From the NCBI RefSeq assembly GCF_000172795.2, contig NZ_CP020947.1, positions 2,359,001 to 2,423,000 on the forward strand: a DNA stretch of 64,000 bases, given 5' to 3'. Origin of the DNA: Rhizobium sp. CIAT894. Its GTDB lineage: Bacteria > Pseudomonadota > Alphaproteobacteria > Rhizobiales > Rhizobiaceae. The position numbers and the translations under genes were made by a program. This document shows, one piece after another, positions 48,754 to 56,437 of this stretch (positions within the stretch are counted from its first letter, which is position 1; every line of letters begins with the position of its first letter). The notes under the pieces were generated by a model, which worked only from the letters and a program-made list of their open reading frames with translations, searched no databases and had not been told where the DNA came from.

Positions 48754-49938
48754 CTAGAAATCGATCGCTGCATAAAACATCGCAAAAAGCCCGTCCATCA
48801 GGATGACGACGAAAATCGCCTTCACCACCGAGGCCGTCACATGCTGGCCGAGCGATTCGGCACTGCCGCCGACCTTCAGCCCTTCGACGGCGGCGACGAT
48901 GCCGATGACCAGCGCCATGAACGGCGCCTTGATCATGCCCGAGAGCACCGTCGACAGCGTCACCGCTTCGTGCAGGCGCGACAGGAAGTTGGCGAAGGTG
49001 ATGCCGGAATACCCCCAGGCGACCGCGGCCGCGCCGGCGAGCGAGGCGAAATTTGCGAGCACCGTCAGAAGCGGCAGCGCAATGGTCAGCGCCACCAGCC
49101 GCGGGAAGATCAGCACGCCGATCGGGTTGAGCCCCATCACTTTCAGCGCATCGATCTCCTCGCGCATCTTCATCGAGCCGATTTCGGCGGTGATCGCACT
49201 GCCCGAACGGCCGGCGATCATGATCGACGTCAGCAGCACGCCAATTTCGCGCAATTGCAGAATGCCGACGAGATCGACGACGAAGACCTCCGCTCCGAAG
49301 TAGCGCAGCTGGAAGGCGCCCTGCTGCGCGATGATCGCCCCGATCAGAAACGACATCAGAAGGATGATCGGAACGGCGCGAACGCCCATATGGTCGATCT
49401 GGTTGACGATCGAGGCCGGCGAAACGCCGCTGCCGCGACCGAACTTCATCTGCGCTCCGCGCACCGCCGAGCCGAGGATGTACATGGAGGCGGCAAAATT
49501 ATCCCAGAGGTCATAGGTCATCTTGCCCACAGGCGCGAAAATGCGCGCGACAAGCGAGACCTTCTCCTGCTGCTCCGGCTCGGGTTTAGCCGGCTCCTCG
49601 GAAAACATCGCCAGCATTTCGTCGATATGCGGATTGGTGCCTTCGAAGCGAACCGTCCGGCCGGCGGCCTCCTCTTCCTTCTTCAGCCGGCACAGCAACC
49701 AGATTCCGGCGGTATCGATATCCGAAATATCAGAGAGGTCGACCGTCAGGTCGCCGGCCTTCTGATGAAGGAGCTTTTCGAAATCGCGCAGCACGAGATG
49801 GATGTAGGCGCTGCGCCAATTGCCGCGGAGACGCACATACTGCCCCGAGCCATCGGCATGGTCGTCCACGTCAAGCGAGGCAGCGTTGCGATTCTCGGCG
49901 TTCAAGATACTTATGTCTTTCAAGGCTTGCAGCGACAT
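48754..49938 (-). CDS. mlaE: MlaE-family ABC permease with N-terminal STAS domain
   Basis: 394 residues. The first 120 residues resemble a STAS domain (LTVDLSDISDIDTAGIWLL), with a linker to a 5-6 helix MlaE permease (about 150-394: AVPIILLMSFLIGAIIAQQ, ELGVLLTSIMIAGRSGSAI with local variation). In E. coli the STAS protein MlaB is separate; here it is fused. The protein forms the membrane channel with the MlaF ATPase. It is first in the operon, which is divergent from dgcA. Start ATG 49938. Confidence 0.9.
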   Translation of the reverse strand: MSLQALKDISILNAENRNAASLDVDDHADGSGQYVRLRGNWRSAYIHLVLRDFEKLLHQKAGDLTVDLSDISDIDTAGIWLLCRLKKEEEAAGRTVRFEGTNPHIDEMLAMFSEEPAKPEPEQQEKVSLVARIFAPVGKMTYDLWDNFAASMYILGSAVRGAQMKFGRGSGVSPASIVNQIDHMGVRAVPIILLMSFLIGAIIAQQGAFQLRYFGAEVFVVDLVGILQLREIGVLLTSIMIAGRSGSAITAEIGSMKMREEIDALKVMGLNPIGVLIFPRLVALTIALPLLTVLANFASLAGAAAVAWGYSGITFANFLSRLHEAVTLSTVLSGMIKAPFMALVIGIVAAVEGLKVGGSAESLGQHVTASVVKAIFVVILMDGLFAMFYAAIDF

Positions 49939-50023
49939 TGCCGAATCGCGAACGACCGTTCGACGACCGGCGCGTCAATATACAGAAGCAAGCTGCAATT
50001 TCCATGCTCGCAGGACAGCAATA

Positions 50024-51007
50024 ATGCCGCGCACCCTTGATATCCAGATGAATTCCTTTCCGATTGCCGGGACCTTCACCATCTCGCGCGGCGCAAAGAC
50101 CGAGGCCGAAGTGATCAGCTGCACGCTCGCCGAAGACGGGGCGTCTGGGCGTGGCGAATGCGTGCCCTATCGCCGTTATGGCGAGACCATGGAGAGCGTT
50201 TTCGCCCAGATCGAGGCCGCCCGCCCGCTGATCGAGGCCGGCATCTCGCGCCGCGACCTGCTCTCGGCGATGCCGCCGGGCGCTGCCCGCAACGCCGTCG
50301 ATTGCGCCCTCTGGGACCTGGAAGCGAAACGCACCGGTGAAAGCGTCGCGGCTCGTCTCGGCCTTGCCGAACTGAAGCCGCTCACCACCGCTTACACCAT
50401 CTCGCTTGGCGAACCGGAGGTGATGGCCGCCCAGGCGCGCGAACATGCCGGCCGCGCGCTGCTCAAGGTCAAGGTCGGAACCGGCGACGATGAAAGCCGT
50501 ATCCGCGCCGTTCGCGCCGCCGCACCCGATGCCGCCATCATCCTCGATGCCAATGAAGGCTGGCCGGAAGCGGTGCTGGAACGCCATCTTCATATCGCCG
50601 CCCAAGCAGGCGTGGCTCTTGTCGAGCAGCCGTTGCCGGCCGGCCGCGATGCGCTGCTCGCCGAAATCCACCGGCCGCTGCTCGTCTGCGCCGACGAAAG
50701 CGTCCACCATACCGGCGATCTCGCAAGCCTTGCCGACCGTTACGACGCGATCAACATCAAGCTCGACAAGACCGGTGGCCTGACGGAGGCGCTGGTGATG
50801 AAGGCCGAGGCCGAACGGCTCGGCTTTTCCATCATGATCGGCTGCATGGTCGGCACCTCGCTTGCCATGGCGCCCGCCGTACTGCTCGCCCAGAATGCCG
50901 ATTTTGTCGATCTCGACGGCCCGCTGCTGCTTGCCCGCGACCGCGAACCCGGCCTGCGCTACGCTGCTTCCCTGGTCTTTCCGCCGGAAAGCGCGCTCTG
51001 GGGCTGA
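50024..51007 (+). CDS. dgcA: Dipeptide (L-Ala-D/L-Glu) epimerase, enolase superfamily
   Basis: 327 residues. The muconate-lactonizing subgroup layout is clear: the capping domain (FPIAGTFTISRGAK start), catalytic Lys in LLKVKVGTG (about 146-154), metal ligands D (IILDANEGW), E (LVEQPLP) and D (CADESVHH), and the second Lys in NIKLDKTGGLTEA. These enzymes epimerise L-Ala-L/D-Glu from recycled murein. ATG 50024 with AGGAC. It is divergent from mlaE, and its 3' end overlaps the convergent MFS gene by 49 bp, which is unusual. Confidence 0.88.
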   Translation: MPRTLDIQMNSFPIAGTFTISRGAKTEAEVISCTLAEDGASGRGECVPYRRYGETMESVFAQIEAARPLIEAGISRRDLLSAMPPGAARNAVDCALWDLEAKRTGESVAARLGLAELKPLTTAYTISLGEPEVMAAQAREHAGRALLKVKVGTGDDESRIRAVRAAAPDAAIILDANEGWPEAVLERHLHIAAQAGVALVEQPLPAGRDALLAEIHRPLLVCADESVHHTGDLASLADRYDAINIKLDKTGGLTEALVMKAEAERLGFSIMIGCMVGTSLAMAPAVLLAQNADFVDLDGPLLLARDREPGLRYAASLVFPPESALWG

Positions 51008-52179
51008 AGGTAATAGGCTGAGATGACAAGGCCGAGGCCGGTAAACGCGACCAGCGCCATGATGTAATAGCTGACGACGCCGAGCCAGGCATAGAGATAA
51101 CCCGACGCCAGGGTCATCAGCGCCATCGCCATGCCGACATAGAAGAAATAGGCGCCCTGCGCCGAGGATTCCTGCGTCTCCTGCACCGTTGCCACGATCC
51201 GCCGCTGCACCCCGGTATGCACGAAAGCATAGGTAAAGCCGTGAAAACATTGCAGCAGCAGGAAACCGGCAAAGCCGGTATTCATCGGAAAAAGGATCCA
51301 GCGGCAGACGCTGACGGTGCAGCCGAAGCGGATCAGCGTCCAGGCGTTGAAGCGCCGGCTGAGACGCTTCGACAGAAAGAACACAGTCACCTCCGAAGCG
51401 ACGCCGGCACTCCAGAGCAGGCCGACCTCTGTGCCCGATAGACCGAGATGGTGCCAGTAGATCGACGAAAACGCATTGAGCACCGCATGGCTCGACTGCT
51501 GGATGGCAACGCCGATCAGAAGCAGCAGCAGGTGCGGTTCACGCAGGCCGCTGCCGGTGGCGGCCGGAATGTCGAGCGGCAGGCCACGGCGCCGCGTCGG
51601 GCCGATGCGCGGACAGAAGATCGCCATGACCACGGTCATGATAAAGCCGAACACCATGACGTTAAGCACCATCTCGCCGCCCCACCGGCTGACCAGCTGG
51701 CCGCCGACCAGCGTCGAGACGATGAAGGCGATCGAGCCCCACACGCGCATCGACCCGTAATCGAGCCCCCAGCGGCGCACGCCCGAGATGACGATCGATT
51801 CGACGACCGGCACATAGGGAGCAAAGGTGGCGCCCTGCAGCGCATAGACGATCGTCACTGGCCAGAAAGTCGTCGTCCAGAAGAGCGCGATCGCCGTCAG
51901 CAGCGACAGGCCACCCGACCAGAGCAGCACGTCGGCGCGTTCCTTCAAACGGTCGGCGATCATGGCAACGATAGGCGCCACCAGCACGCGAACCACCATC
52001 GGTATGGCAAGGATAATGCCGATCTCGTGGTCGCTGAAACTGTGGGTTGCGAGCCAGACGGGAAAGAACGGCAGAACGATGCCGTTGACGAGCAGCGGCG
52101 CGCAATAAGAAAGCGCGCTGAGCAGCCGGAAGCGCGGCGGCGCTCCCTCACCTGTCGGAGAATGTTGAGCGGGAATCAT
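50959..52179 (-). CDS. MFS transporter (PPP/HcaT-like major facilitator)
   Basis: 406 residues with about 12 hydrophobic segments. The pattern LPFFPVWLATHSFSDHEIGIILAIPMVVRV near the start and the WGSIAFIVSTLVGGQLVSRWG repeat are typical of the 3-phenylpropionate/HcaT-type 'MFS_1_like' group. Substrate is unknown; the adjacent dipeptide epimerase could hint at a peptide, but this is a guess. ATG 52179 is used because it begins the conserved part. Its last 49 bp overlap the 3' end of dgcA in the opposite direction. Confidence 0.83.
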   Translation of the reverse strand: MIPAQHSPTGEGAPPRFRLLSALSYCAPLLVNGIVLPFFPVWLATHSFSDHEIGIILAIPMVVRVLVAPIVAMIADRLKERADVLLWSGGLSLLTAIALFWTTTFWPVTIVYALQGATFAPYVPVVESIVISGVRRWGLDYGSMRVWGSIAFIVSTLVGGQLVSRWGGEMVLNVMVFGFIMTVVMAIFCPRIGPTRRRGLPLDIPAATGSGLREPHLLLLLIGVAIQQSSHAVLNAFSSIYWHHLGLSGTEVGLLWSAGVASEVTVFFLSKRLSRRFNAWTLIRFGCTVSVCRWILFPMNTGFAGFLLLQCFHGFTYAFVHTGVQRRIVATVQETQESSAQGAYFFYVGMAMALMTLASGYLYAWLGVVSYYIMALVAFTGLGLVISAYYLQPQSALSGGKTREAA

Positions 52180-52343
52180 CGGGGGACCTGAAGGAAACTG
52201 ACCTTGTCCTAACACGGCACCCTGGAGGCGACTATTGCGAGAAATAGCCCTACTGAAACGTTTTAGAAAATAAATAGGGCCTGTCACCTGAAGGTAACGG
52301 CTAAATTCCTGAGAGCGCGGGCGCCGAGGCGCCGACACTAAAA

Positions 52344-53153
52344 TCAGGCAGCTTGGGGTGCGAACTCCGCGTCTTCTCGCTCGACGGCGGCAACGGCCGG
52401 CACAGCGCTGGCGAGCGCCCGCCAGGTGATCAGTTCGAAGGTGCCGTCCTCATGCTCGGCGACCGCCGTGCAGCTTTCCACCCAATCGCCGGTATTGATG
52501 TAGCGGATACCGTCCATATCCTGGATGATGGCATGATGGATGTGTCCGCAGATCACGCCGTCGGCACCGCTTTTACGGGCTTCCTCCGTCACGACGCGCT
52601 CGAACTCCCCGATGAAGTTGACGGCATGCTTGACCTGGAGCTTCGCCCAGGCCGAGAACGACCAGTAGGGCATGCCGAGGCGGCGGCGCACGGCCGCCAG
52701 CAGGAGGTTGATACGGATCGCCGTATCGTAGGCCCAGTCGCCGAGATAGGCGAGCAGCCGGGCATTGCGGACGACGACGTCGAACTCGTCGCCGTGCAGG
52801 ATCAGGTATTTCTTGCCGTCGGCGCCATCATGCATCATGCGCTCGACGACCTCGATACCGCCGAAATGCATGCCCGGGAAGTCGCGCAGGAATTCGTCGT
52901 GATTGCCGGGGATATAGACGACGCGTGTGCCTTTGCGCGCCTTGCGCAGCAGCTTCTGGACGACGTCGTTGCAGACCTGCGGCCAGTACCAACTGCGCTT
53001 CAGGCGCCAGCCGTCGACGATGTCGCCGACGAGGACGATCGTATCGGCCTCATGGTAGCGCAGGAAATCCAAGAGGAAATCCGCCTTCGCGGCCTTCGAG
53101 CCGAGATGGACATCGGAAATGAAGAGCGTGCGGAAATGTCTGGGTTCCATCAT
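52344..53153 (-). CDS. UDP-2,3-diacylglucosamine diphosphatase-like metallophosphoesterase (LpxH/LpxI type)
   Basis: 269 residues. Calcineurin-like metal motifs are ordered: FISDVHLGS (about 9-17), GDIVDGW, GNHDEF, LHGDEFD and GHIHHA. Similar proteins cleave UDP-2,3-diacylglucosamine in lipid A synthesis, but close rhizobial relatives may have other phosphoester substrates, so no symbol is given. The start is ATG at 53153 (ATGATG); an in-frame ATG at 53183 is possible. It lies after a 164-bp gap upstream of the MFS gene on the same strand. Confidence 0.83.
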   Translation of the reverse strand: MMEPRHFRTLFISDVHLGSKAAKADFLLDFLRYHEADTIVLVGDIVDGWRLKRSWYWPQVCNDVVQKLLRKARKGTRVVYIPGNHDEFLRDFPGMHFGGIEVVERMMHDGADGKKYLILHGDEFDVVVRNARLLAYLGDWAYDTAIRINLLLAAVRRRLGMPYWSFSAWAKLQVKHAVNFIGEFERVVTEEARKSGADGVICGHIHHAIIQDMDGIRYINTGDWVESCTAVAEHEDGTFELITWRALASAVPAVAAVEREDAEFAPQAA

Positions 53154-53427
53154 GTCTATCACGAGCTGCCACTCATGCCCCATCTTTCATCTAGCCTTCC
53201 AAAACCAGACTCGTGTTTCAGGAAGATGACAGGCTGGGGAAAAGCCCTGTAAACCCGCTCTTTCGGTCCAGATGGCAATGTCGATCCCGTCCGGCCCCGA
53301 AGCTCGCAATACCAACACCCGGGAATCGGAACATCTTATTTTTTGGCCGCGAGGTTCGAGATCTTTCCCGCATACCGAGAATCAAATTAACAGCAATTGC
53401 CGATCAAGGCATAACCCCAGGGGATTG

Positions 53428-53763
53428 ATGATGCGCGCCCGCACCGCGACAATGATGATTTCTATTGCACTGCTTGCAGGCTGTGCACCGACGCAGCAGC
53501 AATATGATGCGACCGTCACGCTGCTGGAAGGCAGCGCGAGAGCGAGAAATGAGTTCGTCAAAGAGTGTTCAAAGGATTTCGACGCAAATCAGCGTCGTAC
53601 CGCGGGGATCGTGACAAACGTTTCGGACAAGGACGCTCCGAGGGTCGCCTGCCAGCGATATCTGGCGGCTGCAATCTCCGGTCGCGCCACTTACCAGGAT
53701 CTCCTCGACATCAAGGCCCACCGGTTTACGCCAAAGCTCGTCAAGATCTTCCAGGGCCGCTGA
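53428..53763 (+). CDS. Small lipoprotein
   Basis: 111 residues. A signal peptide and lipobox LLAGCAP mark it as a lipoprotein. The mature part is short and helical (TVTLLEGSARARNEFVKECSKDF ...), with conserved-looking cysteines in KECS and RVACQ. No family is recognised. AGGGGA precedes the ATG (ATGATG; second at 53431). It is followed by a hairpin that overlaps the ribosome-binding site of a possible small gene. Confidence 0.7.
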   Translation: MMRARTATMMISIALLAGCAPTQQQYDATVTLLEGSARARNEFVKECSKDFDANQRRTAGIVTNVSDKDAPRVACQRYLAAAISGRATYQDLLDIKAHRFTPKLVKIFQGR

Positions 53764-53800
53764 TCTTCCCGAAGACGCTTCTCACTTTTGGAACCGAATC

Positions 53801-53825
53801 CTCCCGAGTGTTTAAGCCTCGGGAG
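53801..53825 (+). promoter_or_regulatory. Hairpin covering a ribosome-binding site
   Basis: CTCCCGAG pairs with CTCGGGAG around a 9-nt loop. The GGGAG in the right arm is the only ribosome-binding site for the small frame at 53833, so folding could hide it; alternatively it is just a weak end to the lipoprotein transcript. Confidence 0.4.
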
Positions 53826-53832
53826 AATGAAA

Positions 53833-54003
53833 ATGGATGAAGACACCGTCGAGCGGTTCAGGATGATTATGTCGGCGCTTGCCGTGACGATGGAGGTTGC
53901 AAGATCGACGGGCCACGGCGATTGGGAGCGAGCGGAGACCAAGTGCTTCGCCCCTCTCCCTTTTCGCCGGCAGTGTTGCCCTGTGGACCCGGCGCGTTCA
54001 TGA
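53833..54003 (+). CDS. Possible small protein of 56 residues
   Basis: ATG 53833 follows GGGAG with good spacing. The peptide MDEDTVERFRMIMSALAVTM begins as a plausible helix, then becomes Arg/Cys/Pro-rich and less protein-like. No family is recognised. It lies between the lipoprotein and the phosphatase, whose start is 38 bp after its stop. Existence is uncertain. Confidence 0.35.
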   Translation: MDEDTVERFRMIMSALAVTMEVARSTGHGDWERAETKCFAPLPFRRQCCPVDPARS

Positions 54004-54040
54004 TGGCGACGATTCCATATCCGACAATGCGGGATGGCTG

Positions 54041-54790
54041 ATGCGTCTCTTTCTCGTTCGCCACGGCGAATCCCTCGGCAACATCAACGAACAGGCCTAT
54101 CGCCAATTCGGCGATCACAACGTGCCGCTGACGCAATGGGGCTATCGCCAGGCGGTCGAGGCAGGTAGCGTCATTGCCTCCTACTTGAAGGGATTGCCGA
54201 GCCAAATTTCCCCGCTCCACATCTGGTATTCGCCATTCCTGCGCACGCGCCAGAGCAAGGATGCGCTGCTCTCAGCCCTGCCGGAAAGCTCCGTCGGCGA
54301 TATCAGGGAGGACTATCTGTTGCGCGAGCAGGATTTCGGTCTCTTCACCGAAATCTACGACCATGCCGAGCAGAAGCAGAAATTCCCCGAGGAATTCGAA
54401 AAATGGGCGAGGCTGCGCAACAACAGCGGCAAGTTCTATGCGCGGCCGCCGGATGGCGAAAGCCGTGCGGATGTAGCCCAGCGGGTGCGGCTGTTCCTTC
54501 AGACAGTAATGCGCGACGCCGAGAACGGCGACCACAACGTCGTCATCGTCGGCCATGGCGTTACCAACCGGGCGGTCGAAATGAATTTTCTGCACCGCCC
54601 CGTCGAATGGTTCGAGCGCTCCGACAACCCTGGAAATGCCGATATCACGCTGATCGAGGGAACGCGCCTGCAAGGATACGAGTCGATCCTGCTCCACCAG
54701 GCCGCCGACCGGCAGCCCGGACAGGAAGGTGAACTGCGCGATGCCTATGGCGCCGACGTGACGATCACGCCGAAGACCGGGGGACCGTGA
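54041..54790 (+). CDS. Histidine phosphatase family protein (phosphoglycerate mutase-like)
   Basis: 249 residues. The catalytic LVRHGES lies at about 5-11 with His8 as phosphate acceptor, and a second site is IVGHGVTNRAV. An insertion (REDYLLREQDFGLFTEIYDHAEQ) resembles larger members acting on small phosphoesters such as the PGM/fructose-2,6-bisphosphatase group. Substrate unknown. ATG 54041 is chosen because MRLFLVRHGES begins there. Its 3' end converges on the ClpP gene. Confidence 0.85.
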   Translation: MRLFLVRHGESLGNINEQAYRQFGDHNVPLTQWGYRQAVEAGSVIASYLKGLPSQISPLHIWYSPFLRTRQSKDALLSALPESSVGDIREDYLLREQDFGLFTEIYDHAEQKQKFPEEFEKWARLRNNSGKFYARPPDGESRADVAQRVRLFLQTVMRDAENGDHNVVIVGHGVTNRAVEMNFLHRPVEWFERSDNPGNADITLIEGTRLQGYESILLHQAADRQPGQEGELRDAYGADVTITPKTGGP

Positions 54791-54914
54791 TCAGGCTTTG
54801 AACCGAGCCGGCCGACAGGCGCACAATTTCAACATTGCGAAAATTCCAAGACTGCCTGTCATAGATTTTGGGTCGCAGATGTGCATCTGCACAGCAGGTG
54901 AAACCGGCGGCAAG

Positions 54915-55526
54915 TCATTGCTCGGTCGGGCCTTCCCGAACCTGCAGGATGCGGTCGATAAGGCCCCATTCCACTGCCTCTTCCGCTGTCATGAAACGGT
55001 CGCGGTCCATCGCACGCTCGAAATCCTCGTAGGTCCGCCCGCAATGCTCTGCGTAGAGCCGTGTCATACGGTGCTTCGTCCGTCTCATTTCTTCCGCATG
55101 GATGAACATGTCCGATGCCTGCCCCTGGAAACCGCCCAATGGCTGGTGAATATGGATGCTGGCATTGGGAAGCGCTGTACGCTCACCCGGCTGGCCTGAC
55201 ATCAACAGGAACGAGCCCATCGAACGGGCGGTTCCCATGCACAGCGTATGCACCGGCGCGCGGATGTAGCGCATCGTATCGTACATCGCGAGACCGCTGG
55301 TCACCACACCACCTGGCGAATTGATATAAAGATGGATCGGCTTCCTGGGATTTTCGGCTTCAAGAAACAGCAATTGCGCACAGACGAGCGCCGAGACGGT
55401 GTCGTTTACCTCGCCGTTGAGGAAGATGATCCTCTCTCTAAGCAGACGGGAATAGATATCGAAAGATCGCTCCCCTCTGGAGGATTGTTCGACGACCATA
55501 GGGACGAGTTGCATCGCTTCGCGCAT
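54915..55526 (-). CDS. clpP: ClpP-family serine protease, paralogue
   Basis: 203 residues. The catalytic triad is Ser102 ([11 protein letters not shown]), His127 (IHIHQPLGG) and Asp176 (MDRDRFM). In canonical ClpP the residue before the Ser is Ala (AAS); here it is Arg, as seen in some secondary ClpP copies. ClpP forms 14-mers with ClpA/X. Rhizobia carry several ClpP genes, usually the main one next to clpX; this one is alone, so it is probably a secondary copy. Start ATG 55526. Confidence 0.9.
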   Translation of the reverse strand: MREAMQLVPMVVEQSSRGERSFDIYSRLLRERIIFLNGEVNDTVSALVCAQLLFLEAENPRKPIHLYINSPGGVVTSGLAMYDTMRYIRAPVHTLCMGTARSMGSFLLMSGQPGERTALPNASIHIHQPLGGFQGQASDMFIHAEEMRRTKHRMTRLYAEHCGRTYEDFERAMDRDRFMTAEEAVEWGLIDRILQVREGPTEQ

Positions 55527-55573
55527 CGGCGAACTCCAATCGTTTGGGACTATGACGGGAATGGCTTGCCGCG

Positions 55574-55945
55574 TCAGGCGGCGAGCATCAGGGTCGGGCT
55601 GTTGCTGTTGGCCACCGAACTCGCGAGACGCTCGAATGTCGCGCCGGTCAACTCATGGATGATCCGCAGGCTGGTGCCGCCCGATGCATTCGGCGCGATC
55701 GTGAAGGTGACGGTGCTTTCGAGAAAGGGCGGGCTGTCGTCGCGCAATCTGTAGCGAACCTCTTTACCCGGTGTCTCGGAGAGCGATCGCGGATCGGCCA
55801 GCGCTTCCTTCGGCAGCCACTTCTCCCGGAATTCCGCAATGCTGATTGCCCGCCAGACCTTTTCCGGCGGCGCATCCAGTTCGTACCTCTGTTCGAAGCC
55901 GGTTTGCTGTTGTTTGGTCTGCGCTAGGGTCTTCACCTCATTCAT
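55574..55945 (-). CDS. SRPBCC-domain protein (AHSA1 / polyketide-cyclase-like)
   Basis: 123 residues. The START-like fold is suggested by '[31 protein letters not shown]' at the start and '[24 protein letters not shown]' near the end. Such small AHSA1-type proteins bind lipids or hydrophobic ligands, or detoxify them. ATG 55945 lies four bases inside the end of the ArsR gene (ATGA overlap), so it is translated with it. The regulator probably controls this gene. Confidence 0.85.
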   Translation of the reverse strand: MNEVKTLAQTKQQQTGFEQRYELDAPPEKVWRAISIAEFREKWLPKEALADPRSLSETPGKEVRYRLRDDSPPFLESTVTFTIAPNASGGTSLRIIHELTGATFERLASSVANSNSPTLMLAA

Positions 55946-56253
55946 TGATCCATATCCTTCAGCAAGAGCTTGAGAGCATCGATGCGGGTGGGCCAGTAGG
56001 CACGATATTTCGCCAGCCATTCTGCGATGAGGGCGAGCCCGTCCGGATCGACCTGGTAATTCACGAAACGTCCCTCCCGCTGTTCGCGCACCAGTCGTGC
56101 CTCCCGCAACACTGCGAGGTGTTGGGACATCGCCGGCTGGCTGATATCCATACCCTGCCGAAGCGCGCTGGCATTCATGCTGCCGTTCGCCAGCTTCTCG
56201 AAAATCGTACGGCGGGTCGGATCGGCCAAAGCCCGGAAAATATCATGCTCCAT
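55942..56253 (-). CDS. ArsR-family transcriptional regulator
   Basis: 103 residues. The winged helix is clear: 'FRALADPTRRTIFEKLANG' then 'MDISQPAMSQHLAVLREARLVREQREGRFVNYQVDPDGL'. No metal-binding cysteine motif of the ELCVCDL type is present, so it is not a typical arsenic sensor. It is the first gene of an ArsR-SRPBCC operon, a common pair in which the regulator represses both genes. ATG 56253 or 56256. An 18-bp palindrome lies just upstream. Confidence 0.9.
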   Translation of the reverse strand: MEHDIFRALADPTRRTIFEKLANGSMNASALRQGMDISQPAMSQHLAVLREARLVREQREGRFVNYQVDPDGLALIAEWLAKYRAYWPTRIDALKLLLKDMDQ

Positions 56254-56263
56254 CATGACGACA

Positions 56264-56281
56264 CATAAGCATACACTTATG
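56264..56281. promoter_or_regulatory. Palindromic operator upstream of ArsR gene
   Basis: CATAAG at 56264-56269 and CTTATG at 56276-56281 are mirror images around CATACA, 8-11 bp ahead of the ArsR start. This is a usual autoregulator site. Confidence 0.5.
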
Positions 56282-56437
56282 CGATTCACAAGCCCGTTTC
56301 AGACTTTATATGGATTGGCAATCAAAGTCTGCGACGCAGAGCAACCGCCCGTACCGGCCGCACTCTGTACCGGACGCACGGAGCCGGCGTGGGCCAGTCT
56401 CCGCCGGTTCCGATAACGATTGCTTGTCATGGAGACC

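Noticed and set aside
54875..54890. Hairpin GCAGATG-TG-CATCTGC as a terminator between convergent genes
   Set aside because: Too short a loop and no T run; kept as a weak palindrome only.
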